In this document: piece by piece, positions 1 through 12,249 of the stretch
Layout of the letters: each line of letters starts with the position of its first letter
Numbering within the stretch: the first letter of the stretch is position 1
DNA from: Amoebidium appalachense
Lineage: Eukaryota > Ichthyosporea
NCBI GenBank assembly: GCA_963693365.1
Contig: CAVNZM010000001.1
Location: 6,200,001 to 6,264,000 of the forward strand
Reading direction: 5' to 3'
Length of the DNA stretch: 64,000 nt
The notes under the pieces: model-generated
The model's input: only the letters and a program-made list of their open reading frames with translations
What the model was told of the DNA's origin: nothing
Databases searched by the model: none
Translations under genes and position numbers: made by a program

Positions 1-394
1 TTATTTACTTGAATCACTGATATTTTTATACTCAGTATGGCATGTGCGTATATGTCGGACTCCGACGCTTCAAACGGCCCTGAGCTGACTCAAAGGCCAC
101 GCACCATGTTCATTAAGCTTGGCACTGGGTACCGCAGCCGTGACTACACTGAATGCTCTGTTGTACAAACAAATCAGTGACACGGTGCACGTGAGCCTTA
201 TGAAAGTACATTTCATTAGTTGATCGTCATACATGAATGATGCCATATATTTATTGAAGCCTGTGCAGTGCTGATGAAGAATAAATACACACGAAGCATG
301 AGATACATCAGCGGTCTTACCGTGCGCATGCCATTTACGAAAGGGCCTAACCACGTCGGCCAACCGTAGAGTCAACTTGCTCCGAGTATAGTTA
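1..394. other. Unannotated AT-rich leading segment
   Basis: No convincing gene is seen. The open frame on the minus strand here has no recognisable domain and no supporting context. Confidence 0.3.
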
Positions 395-825
395 TTCTGC
401 AAAAAGCAGAACTATTCTCCAAATAGCAGAATTATTCCGCTGGAAGTAGACTTATCCTGATAAAAGTAGAATTATTCTGCAAAAAGCATAACTAATGGCT
501 CAGCGAAGCAAATTTATTCTGCTGCCGTGAGCACTATGTGTACATAGTTCTGTTTCTACCGCAATAATTCTGCCTTAAGCAGAAAAGTTCTATAAAAAAA
601 AGGCAGAGTGAATCTGCTTTTTCTGAAAATTTCTACTGTTTGCAGAACAAATCTAGACTTTTGCAGAATAATTAATTCAGCTTCTAACAGATTTTTCTAA
701 TTCAGCTTCTTAGACTAGCAGAATAATTCTGCTTTCAGCAGAATATGTTTCAGTTTTTTGCAGAATGATTTTGCTTTTAGTAGAATAATTCTGCTCGAAG
801 CAAGCTGACTCTGCCGATGTGATTA
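395..825. repeat. Cluster of imperfect palindromes built on GCAGAATAATTCTGC
   Basis: About a dozen variants of an AT-rich palindrome (GCAGAAT facing ATTCTGC) lie in about 430 bases, spaced irregularly every 20 to 45 bases, on both strands because the motif is self-complementary. Copies differ by a few bases. No open frame crosses the cluster. It may be a decayed tandem satellite or a cluster of binding sites. Confidence 0.7.
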
Positions 826-1084
826 GGCCCTCACTACCCGTCACTGACTCAGTCCCTATTCAAAATCCCTCCTGATTCTTCTAGAGGCCTCCCGGTGACA
901 GGAACCTTTTCTACCTATCCTTTCCCACTGCTGTGTAAAACGCCTCATATGCATGCACACGCTCATTGCCAAAATAGAACTTGAATTTCTCTGATTACTT
1001 GGTATCTCAAAGTTTTTGCCCGGGCTAATTTTCTACTGGGCATACGTGTACTGAGTGCATGTGATAAGTGCAAGCAGTAGGTAC

Positions 1085-1263
1085 GTGGAGGTAGGGGGGA
1101 AGGAGGGGAGGTGGGGAGGTGTGTGTGTGCGTGCGTGCAGGTGGGGTGGGATGGGATGGGGTGTTGTGTTTGGGGGGGGGGGGGGGGGGGGGGGGGGGAG
1201 GGGGTGGGGATGGGGGGAGATGTGTGTGTGTGTGTGCGTGTGTAGGAGTTGGGGAGAGAGGGG

Positions 1264-1294
<31 letters not shown>

Positions 1295-1443
1295 CTAAGG
1301 GTGGCGCACAAACGTTGAACACTAGCATGATATAAATGAATGCGCCGGGTCCACCAGACCCAACGTGAGTGTTCGCGCGATAGCATGTATGTATGTGTGT
1401 GTGTCACATCACTCAAATACCATTTGTGTGTGTGCGCGCGCGT

Positions 1444-1478
<35 letters not shown>

Positions 1479-1561
1479 AGGGGGGGGGGGGGAGAAGAGA
1501 TATATATATATATATATATTGTGTGTGTGTGTGCACATTTGTGTGTGTGTCTGCGTGTCAC

Positions 1562-1611
<50 letters not shown>

Positions 1612-1626
1612 AGAGAGAAAGACATA

Positions 1627-1684
<58 letters not shown>

Positions 1685-1748
1685 AAAAAGAGAGGGGGGG
1701 GGGAGGGAGAGGGAGAGGGGGGGGAGGGGAGGGGGGAGGGAGAGGGAA

Positions 1749-1845
<97 letters not shown>

Positions 1846-2246
1846 CTATGTAACGGGAGAGAGCTCGAGTGGAGGGGAGGAGGGTGAGAAAGGTGGGGGG
1901 AGGGGGGGCAAGAGGGGGAGGGGAAGAGAGCCGGGAGAGGAAGGGGGGAGGGGGGGGGGAAGAAGTGGAGAGAGAGAGAGAGCAAGCGAGAGAGGCAGAG
2001 GGGGGGAGGGGGGTGGGGAGAGGGGGGGGGGGGGGGGGGGGGGGAGAGAGAGTGAGAGAGAGATAGAGAGCTCGAGAGAGAAGCAGGGAGGGAGAAGACA
2101 GGGGGCCCGGGGTCTGAGTATCAGAAAGTGGCCCTTACATATTGCAGGCATAACTTAAAACGAAGCTGTACACCAAATCTTTGAAGTTGAATGGAGGGAG
2201 GGGGGGGGGGGGGGGGGGATATGGGGGGGGGGGGGGGGGGGGGGGA
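1085..2246. repeat. Microsatellite mosaic: G tracts, (GT)n, (TA)n, (GA)n
   Basis: A nearly continuous mosaic: G runs of more than 20 bases near 1170-1200, 1264-1294 and 1443-1480, (TA)n near 1500-1520, (GT)n near 1563-1608, (GA)n near 1644-1681 and 1755-1843, then purine-rich G/A sequence to 2060, and G runs near 2196-2246. Open frames over it translate only to C-V, R-E, G or P-rich repeats and are artefacts. Confidence 0.95.
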
Positions 2247-2249
2247 AGA

Positions 2250-3525
2250 TGTACTGTAGTTATGGGCCCAGATCTAGACACCAACCCAAGCAGTTCTTGC
2301 ACCAAGATTTCTTAGGTATTTCCTGCCTGGTGGTGCAGTATTTTATGGCACTGCGCCTAAATAAAAGTATCATATCGTCCACAGACGCAGCGCGCGCGCA
2401 GGTAGCGTTAGCTAAGAGCTCAGCGGCGTCAACCAGCCCATAAACTCATCCGATGCAAGTGAACAGAGGGGAGGCGTGACGCAAACAGATTGGAATGTGA
2501 AAAACTGCATGGTGATTGGTTAGCTTCGGATTATGGGCGATCACACGAGACACATGCTAGGAGTCTAAAGTTCGGGGCTTATGAATCTTCATTTTACGCA
2601 AGTATAATTCAGAATTCTCTGATTCTTTATGCCATGTGGGGCATATAATTAATAAATAAATCCATAAGTAATAAAAAATTTAACAAACAACGAATTTTAA
2701 TGAATATTTTAATCATTTGTGCAATAACTTTCCCTTTTTGGTCGTGTAAATTTTTTTGGTCATTTGTAAAGCGATAAGATCTTTTGTGGCCCCATTTTCA
2801 CTACATCGAAGGGGAGCCTTTTGGAGGGGAAACTTCCCCCTGTTGTACAATTCAGTCACCCCGGCCCTTCCACAAGTTTATGGCTACATACTTAAAGAGT
2901 AACACCCAATATGCCGTGTCCCTCACAAAGCAATTGTTACTTCTTGTAGGATTCATACTACACAATCTAAAAAGGCAAAGCCCTTTTTTGTTGAAGCAAG
3001 CGCACAAAACGTGGCATAGATAGATATGGGTAGCTATATGCCTGCTTGCATACACCCGTAACCACCTGCCCTGATACGGATGTTGAATTGGAATGTGTAT
3101 GCACGCTTGGATGCACAGGTATCCGCACACGCGCACAAAACATAAATTTACATGTAATTCACGACAAAAACACAAGAACACATCAAAGACAACGCAAAGA
3201 GAGAGACACCCACACACTAGCTGGGCACACGAGCACAAACATGAAGGTGTCACACAGTCGGGCATGAAAACACACAGGAGCGTGTGGAAAAAGAAACTGA
3301 CACGTGCCGCATTCTGTTGAGTTCCGCTGTGTCGGTGTTGATTTCATTGATCAAGCCAACAACTGGCGTCATTTCTTCTCTTGTTTTTCAAACTCATATT
3401 ACGTGGCACTCAAAAGACAAATTTGTCAACGACAAGCCAAAAATGTACACACTATATCTTCAACGTTTCTGAAGTGACCTCCATGACGTTCCCAGTTTCA
3501 ACATCACAACCTGAGGTGAGCAGAG
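2250..3525. other. Intergenic, no gene recognised
   Basis: This is complex-sequence, mostly AT-rich DNA with short open frames only (up to about 137 codons on the minus strand). None shows a domain, signal or splice-supported extension. I see nothing to annotate. Confidence 0.4.
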
Positions 3526-3527
3526 CG

Positions 3528-3613
3528 TCCCCCCCCCCCCCCCCCCCCCCCCCCCTTCTCTTCTTTTCCTCTCTCACTGATCTCCCACTCCGGCCCCCCC
3601 CCCCCCCCCCCCC

Positions 3614-3649
<36 letters not shown>
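3528..3649. repeat. C tract followed directly by G tract (long C/G palindrome)
   Basis: A first C run (about 3531-3555) is followed by 40 bases of mixed sequence, then a second C run (about 3597-3615) that switches directly into a G run (about 3616-3648), bounded by GG and CC. The C-to-G switch is a near-perfect inverted repeat able to form a hairpin of roughly 20 G-C pairs. Confidence 0.9.
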
Positions 3650-3650
<1 letters not shown>

Positions 3651-4270
3651 GAATCCTTCCTGCGCAGAGCTCTACTGCTTTCTGCTATCGCTTGTTCTTA
3701 TGCCCGCGGGTCAATTCCTGATTAAACGATTTTTCCCGATTTGCAGACGTTGGAATAAAATCAGCCTTCAACTCTTTTGTTCGAATATTTATAAGTCCTG
3801 TAAGTCCTGTACACACACTACCGAAATGCAAAAACACCACCATATACCCACCACCCGTAGAAAGAAAAGTATGGCTCCCCAAAAACCCAAGACACTCACA
3901 AATACACCCCCCACACACACCCGGCCAGCCTGTCCTGACTGCCGGAACACACACAGACCCAGTGTGCCCTGTAAAATTCACCTTTTAGTTCTCAAAAACA
4001 TCGCCACAACATACGTACAACAACACATAATGTTAGGCAGCAACCCCCCCCCCACAACCACCACCACACCCCATCATCCACCCATACCCACCGTAAATAC
4101 TATACACAACACTTAGGACTTCCCAATACTGTAGATCGACCAATGAGAGCCCTCGGTTAACGTTTATTGCTAGGTTTTGAATGGAGGGGAGGACTGGAGC
4201 CTCCTGCCAGCGTGGCTGGGGTAGTAGCCCTGGGCAAAGTGTGTACTTATAGTTAGGTTGTGAAGGATGG
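3650..4270. other. Intergenic, no gene recognised
   Basis: Open frames of about 100 to 140 codons exist on both strands but overlap each other, are rich in T, H and P, and match nothing I recognise. Confidence 0.35.
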
Positions 4271-4395
4271 TTTAGCTTAGCTGAACTCATAGATAGCACC
4301 TTAACTAGTGTACTGTCGGTGCTGTGTGGTAGACGGTAGTTTCCCTAGAGGGCCTGAAAAGGCCCTCCGGGAACAAAATGTAATAAAAGAAAATG
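4271..4395 (+). mobile_element. SINE-like short dispersed repeat, copy 1
   Basis: About 115 bases closely match a second copy at 37867-37990: a shared block TTAGCTGAACTCATA, a shared core ending in GTAGACGGTAGTTTCCC, a hairpin, and an A-rich tail with ATAAAA. The 3' part folds as a nested hairpin: outer stem GTTTCCC with GGGAAC, inner stem GAGGGCCT with AGGCCCTC. A third, more diverged relative lies at 25101-25213. Short length, dispersed copies and A-rich 3' end suggest a SINE; no clear pol III boxes were identified, so a structured RNA gene family is an alternative. Confidence 0.55.
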
Positions 4396-4399
4396 TACA

Positions 4400-4980
4400 C
4401 ACACTACCCCCCCCTTCCCCTCCCCCCCCCCCCGTACACACACATACACCGCACGCACGCATGCACACACGCACGCACACACGCACGCACGCACGCACAC
4501 ACGCACACTAAAACTCAATGCACAAGAGCCTCTTCAGCTATCATAATGAGTAGCAAGCATTCATATGCATGCACACACAACAAATGCAGGTATACCCCTC
4601 CCCCCTCCTCCCCCCCCATCCCCCCACCTCCCTCCCCCCTCCCCCCGGCCTGCAAATACACACACACACACAACACACCCGACACCCCAAAAGCTTAAAA
4701 ACGAACCAAAAAGAAGGAGAACACGAAAAAAAGGAGAAAAAGTTAATTCGGCAAAATGCATATATTAAACAAAAGAAAAGAGAAAGAGGAAGAATTTAAA
4801 GTCTGAAGGCAAGAGAAGGCTAGTAAGAGCAGGATTAAATCCGTTGTCACGTCCTCCCCTCCTTCTCCCGCCTCCCCCGGGACCTCCCGAGCCTATCCCC
4901 CCCCCCCCCCCCCCCCCTTCCCCCCCCCTCCCCCCCCCCCCCCCCCACCTACCCACCCCATCTCCCCTTCCTCTCCCCTT
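4400..4980. repeat. C-rich tracts and CA/GCAC repeats
   Basis: C runs near 4407-4432, CA and GCAC-type repeats near 4437-4508, C/T-rich blocks near 4592-4650 and long C runs near 4897-4955. Coding frames through it are low complexity. Confidence 0.9.
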
Positions 4981-5085
4981 GTATAAAAGCATGACCGGTG
5001 CAATAACAAGATGTAAAAAGAATCATATTTCAATATCGATGTGTAATTCAGCCGATCTAATCTTTTTATTTTTGCAGGGGGTCAA

Positions 5086-5696
5086 ATGGCGAGCTCATGG
5101 GACCCGCGACAGGACCGCACACTTGGTGTTACGGTTAAAATCACGTGTTCGGTGGGAATGACTGGAAGCTTCCTCATTCTCGCACTCTACGCACTTACAT
5201 CTGAAACAGAGCGCACGGTACGACATAGAATTCTCGCTCTTTTGTCCGTATGTCTGTTGATATCCAATACGGGGAATTTTATCGGAACATGGACCTTTTC
5301 TTCTCACACGTGGTGCGCTTTTCAGGTGGGTGGGGATTTATTTTTTGTGCGCTTTTATGTCCACCTTTCCCTTATCTTAGTTGTTGCACTGTATAAAGTG
5401 CCCTATTAGAAAATTTTACAGGGCACCTTAACAACACCATTCTTTCTCCCTCCCTCCCCCCCCCCCCCCCTCCCCCACACGCTTACCCCCCCCCCCCCCC
5501 CCCCCCCCCCCTCTCCCCCGTGCTCACTCCCATTCCCTCCCCCCCCCCCCCCCCCCCTCCCCCCCCCCCCCCCCCCCCCCTTCCCCTCCGCCTTCCTCCC
5601 CCTTCCCCCCTCACTCCCTACCTACAACCTACACACCAAGTTTAGTGTTTCTTTTGTGAACCATGCAGCACACATACACGTCAACGTGTGGAGCCC

Positions 5697-5744
<48 letters not shown>

Positions 5745-5757
5745 ACCCACCCCCCGC

Positions 5758-5788
<31 letters not shown>

Positions 5789-6128
5789 AAAAAGAAAAAG
5801 AAAAAGAAAACAAGAAAAAAGAAAAGAAAACACCACCATCACCACCACCACCTACCTCCACAACTACCACCACCTTGCCCACCACCAGAGATTTTAGGCT
5901 ACTTAGCACATGCTGTAATGTTTTGGTTGCAAAATACAGCTGCATTTTGCCCCAAAGTCACCAGGCCCCCATTCACCCTTCCCCTCCACCCCCACCCCCA
6001 TGTAAAAATCATAAATAAAGCACACACACCGACACACAAACACAGACACAGACACACACCCACACACACACACACACACACGCACGCACGTACGCATGCA
6101 CGCACGCGCGCACGCGTGCACGCATGCA

Positions 6129-6204
<76 letters not shown>

Positions 6205-6902
6205 GGTTCCTCGTTCAATTTGGAACCGGTAACGCCCTCTGGGTTGCATACCTCACCACACACATGGCTCTTACTATACTCTGTGGATGCACAAAATCTC
6301 AGTTGCGATATTTCGTCTTTTTTGCATCTTTCATATCGTTTGGCTACCCTCTTGCAACGGGAATTTTCTATCTTATTCAGGATATGTATGCTCCCTCGGG
6401 CCCGTGGTGTTTCATTTCGGGAAATTATCAAAATCACCGAATGTTGATGTTTTTTTCCGTTGTTTGGGGCTGCATTATATATCTCATTGTTGTTTCTTCG
6501 TTATTTATCGTCAGGCTATGCCTTCACTTCCGACGTCTTCAGCGATTGCACGTTTTGCCAATCACAGAATTCAACAAGCGAATCGTATTTCAGGTTATAT
6601 CATTTTCTGTTGTTTTTCTTCTGGTGTGGATTCCACCGACACTTAACCGCGTTTACAATCTCAAAAACCCAACACAACCCTCTTTCATCCTTTCATACCT
6701 CACTGTTCTCGTAACCCCCCTCGAAGGATTTTTCAATTTTCTGGTATATGTGTTCCCCGCTGTGTATCGAAAATACGCGAAACTGGGGAGACTGGATCGC
6801 GTTGTTCTTAATCTCAATAGTGCTCTGCCCCCCGTTTTCGCCCCCAACACCGCTGTGCAACGATCGAGTTCAGAAACCCAAACAACGTTCATACAGGTAT
6901 AA
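5086..6902 (+). CDS. Seven-transmembrane receptor, cAMP-receptor-like (class E / GCR1 type)
   Basis: Two exons are well supported: 5086-5325 (80 codons, ending at a GTGGGT donor) and 6204 onwards, joined in phase 0 across an intron made mostly of C tracts and (CA)n that ends CACAG. The joined protein has seven hydrophobic segments at about residues 16-37, 49-69, 82-105, 115-138, 159-183, 208-231 and 240-265. Cys77, just before TM3, and Cys149 in the second extracellular loop could form the usual receptor disulfide. After TM7 there is a basic then Ser/Thr-rich tail. Layout and motif feel fit the cAMP-receptor-like family, plasma-membrane receptors acting through heterotrimeric G proteins; the ligand is unknown. 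The frame stops at 6900-6902, but the same place is also a GTATAA donor (6897), so the tail may continue to 7237-7272 or 7765-7980. The start ATG is 9 bases after a TTTGCAG acceptor, so a 5' UTR intron is likely. Confidence 0.8.
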
Positions 6903-7236
6903 CCCGCCCCCCCCTCCCCCTACCCCTACCCCCCTTCCCCCCGCGCTAACCTCTCCCCCTCGTGCTCTTGTGTTTTATCCCTCTCTTCGGGCCTTCCCCT
7001 TCAGCTCCTTTCCCGTTTCTTTCTTGTGCGAGCCTGTAAGCTACCTTATATTCAATCAAAAGCTTTCTCCGTTCGTCATGTCACTGCTGCTTCCCCTCCC
7101 CCCCCCAACACACACACACACACATACTGCCTGTGCCTGAAGGTTGCTCCAAACTAGGCTACAATTAGTACCTACCTCAAACCTTAAAATCTTACCAAAC
7201 AAGCCCCTCACCACCCACCCCTTCTTTCTAATTTAG

Positions 7237-7272
7237 GTCACGATGATTTTTGTAGGCAGACGTGCATTTTGA
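7237..7272 (+). other. Possible short terminal exon of the 7TM receptor (alternative end)
   Basis: A strong acceptor (CTTCTTTCTAATTTAG) precedes 12 in-phase codons ending in TGA. It is compatible with the possible donor at 6897. It would add an 11-residue tail. It competes with the exon proposed at 7765-7980; both remain inferences. Confidence 0.25.
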
Positions 7273-7324
7273 TGGCCCTTGCACACACGCTTACACTACT
7301 TATACAAACAGAAATACTCATAAT

Positions 7325-7381
7325 ATATATACGTGACATATTTATATATATCATAGTAGTACACAGTGTGTATGTATGTAT

Positions 7382-7417
<36 letters not shown>

Positions 7418-7434
7418 GTATATATATATTTATG

Positions 7435-7499
<65 letters not shown>

Positions 7500-7584
7500 T
7501 ATGTATGTATACCATACGCACGCACCCGCACACACACAAAAACAAACACACACACAAACACACACACACATACACACACACACA

Positions 7585-7651
<67 letters not shown>

Positions 7652-7690
7652 CCCCCCCCCCCCTCCCCGCCTCCTCTCCCTCCCTCTCCC
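7325..7690. repeat. (TA)n, (CA)n, (CT)n, C-tract composite microsatellite
   Basis: Ordered blocks of (TA)n with GTAT interruptions (7383-7480), (CA)n (7480-7588), (CT)n (7588-7648) and C/T-rich sequence to about 7710. Confidence 0.95.
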
Positions 7691-7764
7691 TCCCTCCCTC
7701 TCTTCTCCCTCATAACCGAGGAGACACAAGCAAGCACACTAACACCTATACGACATCCCAGCAG

Positions 7765-7980
7765 GCAGCAATTACTATGGGTGGTCTTCCAGACCCTACC
7801 CAATCACAAACAGGCAGGGCGTCCAAAAAGCATCTGCTTGGGCTTTCTGTTGGGCCAAAATCAGCATGTGAACATTGTCAAGGAGAACACACGAATGTAG
7901 GTCCTGTAGAACCCCCCACTATCGGGTTTGGACCGTCGGGGGGTTATGATGTGATCTGTGAAAATGTAGTCTCCGTGTGA
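7765..7980 (+). CDS. Candidate C-terminal tail exon of the 7TM receptor
   Basis: After CCCAGCAG there are 72 codons of normal complexity in phase 0, matching the phase of the possible donor at 6897, ending with TGA at 7978. The peptide is polar, with Ser, Gly, Pro, a short basic stretch and a CEHC motif, as expected for a cytoplasmic receptor tail. There is no independent proof of splicing; it could also be chance open sequence. Confidence 0.35.
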   Translation, partial: AAITMGGLPDPTQSQTGRASKKHLLGLSVGPKSACEHCQGEHTNVGPVEPPTIGFGPSGGYDVICENVVSV

Positions 7981-8398
7981 TCATTACAATGCATAATAAT
8001 AAGTTTAGGATTCGGAGTGTACATACATATATATAGCAACGACACTTGCCTTCTTTTTTTACTCTAGAAGTGTCTCACTGAGTTGTTTTTGTAGCATTTT
8101 TTGCCATGCAAAAAAATACTGCACATATTGTTTTACACTGGCAGTTGGGAATCACAAAAGGCTATAGTAAGTGATGGGTGGAGTACAGAATTTTGATTTA
8201 TGCCTTGCCTCTGTTGTCGGTAGTTACGCAAATCAATTGGAAAATACTAAAACCCCTATGTCACTCCTATATGTAAATGCAATACATAGGCCTTTTTCCG
8301 ATGATATGCCAGATATGCACAAACTTTTACAGGGCCTCTGTGTATAGGTCTTTAAGCACTGCAGGGAATGTTTGGTTCTCACCAATACGAGAGAATTA
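7981..8398. other. Intergenic, no gene recognised
   Basis: AT-rich complex sequence; nothing supportable is seen. Confidence 0.3.
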
Positions 8399-8621
8399 AT
8401 GGTCAGGGATTTAGACTTTACCACCGTGTGCACGGATGTATATATGCCACGGCGCCTGGGTGAGTCAATGGTGTGTGTGTGTTCTCTCTCGTCCAGTCTC
8501 TCCGACTCAATGGTCAGGGATTTAGACTTTACCACCGTGTGCACGGATGTATATATGCCACGGCGCCTGGGTGAGTCAATGGTGTGTGTGTGTTCTCTCT
8601 CGTCCAGTCTCTCCGACTCAA
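8399..8621. repeat. Two tandem copies of a 111 bp unit
   Basis: The block starting GGTCAGGGATTTAGAC at 8401 is repeated at 8512, apparently without differences, through CTCCGACTCAATG. Each unit contains its own short GT and CT runs. This points to a recent tandem duplication. Confidence 0.95.
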
Positions 8622-8624
8622 TGA

Positions 8625-9255
<631 letters not shown>

Positions 9256-9650
9256 TTATAATTATGTTGTAGTATGGTCGTTCTGTTTGTAGTTCGCAAC
9301 CGGAGGTACAGATATATGTGTGTGGATCCACAATTAGGGCAGTTGACGTATTTTTTGCTTCAGTGACGCAGTACTGTATAGCAAGGTCCGGGCATCGTCG
9401 AATCAATTCATTTGTAACATCATTTTCGTTTCGGCCGCGGTATGTATGCTTGGCGATTCAAGCAAGCACAGGCCGGAAACATGTGCAGACAGATCCAGTA
9501 ATAATAATACAATGAGAAACCGAAAGAGCTCGAAGGCTATCTCTAGCAGTACCCATTACCAGTGCAAGCTTTTGAACACAAACAAATACTCCAATGTGGT
9601 AGGTTTCTACTGTATCCCGGGATCATACACGCACACACGCGTGGGCGCAG
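9256..9650. other. Intergenic, no gene recognised
   Basis: Complex sequence with no recognised coding content on either strand. Confidence 0.3.
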
Positions 9651-9656
9651 ACACAC

Positions 9657-9658
9657 AT

Positions 9659-9738
<80 letters not shown>

Positions 9739-9991
9739 CCTATCATTCACCCCACTAAGCTGTGTCTACCAAATTCATTTGGTCTTCATCACCCAGACTC
9801 CCACCTCAAACCCAACCTTCCACCAACAACACCAGCTGTCCCCCCCCCCCCCCCCCCCCCCCCCCCTCCTTCCCTTCCTCCCCACCCACCACCACCACCA
9901 CCCTTCTCTCCCCATCCTCCCCCCCTCCCCCCCCACATACTCCCCTACCCCACGTTCCTCTCACGCCCAGCTCCCCCCTCGCTCCCCCCCC

Positions 9992-10028
<37 letters not shown>

Positions 10029-10416
10029 AAAAAAAAAAATTAAAAAATAACCCCAACCGTAGTACACACAAAAAAACATGTGATGTACAAGCTATCCACG
10101 ATTTTCAACCCCCCCCCCCCCCCCCCCCCCCCCCGCCCGCCCCCCACCACCACCTCCCACTCACACCCCTTTCCCCCCTCCCCCACCCACCCCACCCTCC
10201 CCCCCCCCCCCCCCACACACACACCCTGTCCACCCCTCCCCACTCACTCACAGACACACACCTAAAAGAAGAAAAACTGAAGAAAGGTTTCTTACACAGT
10301 GGGGAAAAAGAGGAAACAGAATGTCTGCAAACTCTTCTTTCCCCATATCCAATACCCGGAACCAATACACGGTTCAAGACCCCCCCCTCCTCCCCCCCCC
10401 CCTCCCCCCCCCTCCC

Positions 10417-10447
<31 letters not shown>

Positions 10448-10455
10448 AAAAAAAA
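9657..10455. repeat. (CA)n and C-tract region with C-to-A composite runs
   Basis: (CA)n at about 9658-9737, long C runs near 9839-9866, 9989-10026, 10110-10133 and 10200-10214, and a C run passing directly into an A run at about 10415-10455. Long Pro-rich open frames here are artefacts. Confidence 0.95.
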
Positions 10456-10616
10456 GACACGAAAGCCAAAAAACAAACGTATATAACTCACAACAAGCTG
10501 TTGTTTTACTCCATTCGGTGAAACAACTTTCACATTACCTTCACCAATCCGCCCCTAAGCATACACACACACACCTATCTCAACATTTCACCCGTTGTGT
10601 GCCTCGGGGGGGAGGG

Positions 10617-10628
10617 GCGGGAGGGAGA

Positions 10629-10663
<35 letters not shown>

Positions 10664-10844
10664 GAGGGAGGGAGGGAAGAGGGGGGGGGGGGGGGGGGGG
10701 GAGGGGGTGTTGGGGGGTTTTGGGGCTATGGGCACCACCACCGGAGGAGCCTGCTAGGTTTGGAGGACCCGGCAAAAATCCCGGCCATCTTTTTTATTTT
10801 GTTATTATTAACATTATTTTTATTTTCCCCCTTTTTTTTTTTTT

Positions 10845-10889
<45 letters not shown>
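10617..10889. repeat. G tracts and a T-to-G composite run
   Basis: G runs at about 10631-10661 and 10681-10701, and a T run (about 10832-10854) that switches directly into a G run of about 34 bases. Confidence 0.95.
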
Positions 10890-10890
<1 letters not shown>

Positions 10891-11380
10891 GGACCGTGGA
10901 ATATAAGTCCTGGTTCAAACCCCTTCCCTTGGGGTCTTAAACCTCGTGCAATAAGAATTCGAGATCTCATAAGGTAAACCAATGGCAATTTAATGTTAAA
11001 ATGACTGTTTTAAACCTGGCATGGTGGGGGGGGAGAACAAATCAAGACAATCGGAAGAGCAGCTACTTAGTATCGTAGTGATTTGCTGGCTGTTGCAAAA
11101 TGAACCCGGGATGGGGCACTCAGATGATATATAATAAGAGGTCGATTTCTGATTGGCAGAAGCTCTGAGGAATATGGTGCCACCTGGGCCAATCAGAGAT
11201 CATCCGGGTCGCTGGCCGGTGTGGGGGGCTCTAACGATGTGCGGGGAGCCAACAGAGCCAACACCATCGGTCACCTACCACAACAGAATCTACGTATTCG
11301 ACAGACTAGAAGTTATTTCAAGAATCTCCACAAATCAATCCAGACTCACACATACACACAGACATGCACATCACACTGTT
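10890..11380. other. Intergenic, no gene recognised
   Basis: Complex sequence including a possible pol III B-box-like string (GGTTCAAACCC) near 10913 with no matching A box, so no tRNA is called. Confidence 0.3.
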
Positions 11381-11383
11381 GTA

Positions 11384-11384
11384 A

Positions 11385-11437
<53 letters not shown>

Positions 11438-11640
11438 GGTGTGTGTGCGTTTGTGTGTGCGTGTGTGTGCGTGGGTGTGTGTGTGTGTTTGTGTGTTTAT
11501 ATGTTTGTGTGTGTGTGTGTGCGTGCGTGTGCGTGTGCGTGTGCGTGTGCGTGTGCGTGTATGTATGTGTGGCGCGCGCGTGCGTGAAGTGTGTGTGTTT
11601 GTGTGGTCTGTGTGTGTGTGTGTGTGTGCATGTGTGTATG
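11384..11640. repeat. (GT)n and GTGTGC-type arrays
   Basis: Pure (GT)n near 11387-11435 followed by interrupted GT, and a GTGTGC hexamer run near 11519-11558. Confidence 0.95.
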
Positions 11641-11814
11641 TTTTTGGCCAGAGGAGGGTAGGGGGGGGGGGGGGGGGATATTCCGTGTTATCTTACTCCG
11701 CCTGACACTACCTCGGACATATGCATGCCTAAACACACATTCAAATTTTCACATGCAATACAACACATATATACACATGATGCGTGCTTGTACACGTGCA
11801 CATTTGCAGACGTA

Positions 11815-12230
11815 GACAAATCATCCGCGTGCATACATGCACACACATTGATAGATGCACACAGTTGCACAGAGGCACACCTGCGTGCATAGATGTACAA
11901 AAATGCACGTAGCGTAGGAACACACGCACACATGGTCACATTGCACACATGAACACATGCATGCACATGCACGCATGCATACGCATACACATGCCCACAT
12001 TGCACACATGCATACACATGCCCACATTGCACACATAAACACATGCATACACATGCACGCATGCATACGCATACACATGCCCACATTGCACACATGAACA
12101 CATGCATACGCATGCACACATTGCACACATGCCCACATTGCACACATACATACACATGCACACATGCAATCATACATGCACACACACACATGCACATGTA
12201 TGCACCGATGCACACATACACACATGCCCC
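11815..12230. repeat. Imperfect minisatellite of ACACATGC / CCCACATTGC units
   Basis: Words such as CCCACATTGCACACATG and ACACATGCAT recur many times in irregular order over about 400 bases. All frames stay open or nearly so, giving Met/His/Cys-rich artefactual ORFs. Confidence 0.85.
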
Positions 12231-12249
12231 TTCAACGGCTCCCTTCACT

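Noticed and set aside
1033-2158. Long frames rich in Arg-Glu, Gly, Pro and Cys-Val
   Set aside because: Pure microsatellite translation; all frames on both strands are similarly open.
10905-10990. Possible tRNA from a GGTTCAAACCC string
   Set aside because: No A box or acceptor stem; the upstream side is a G tract.
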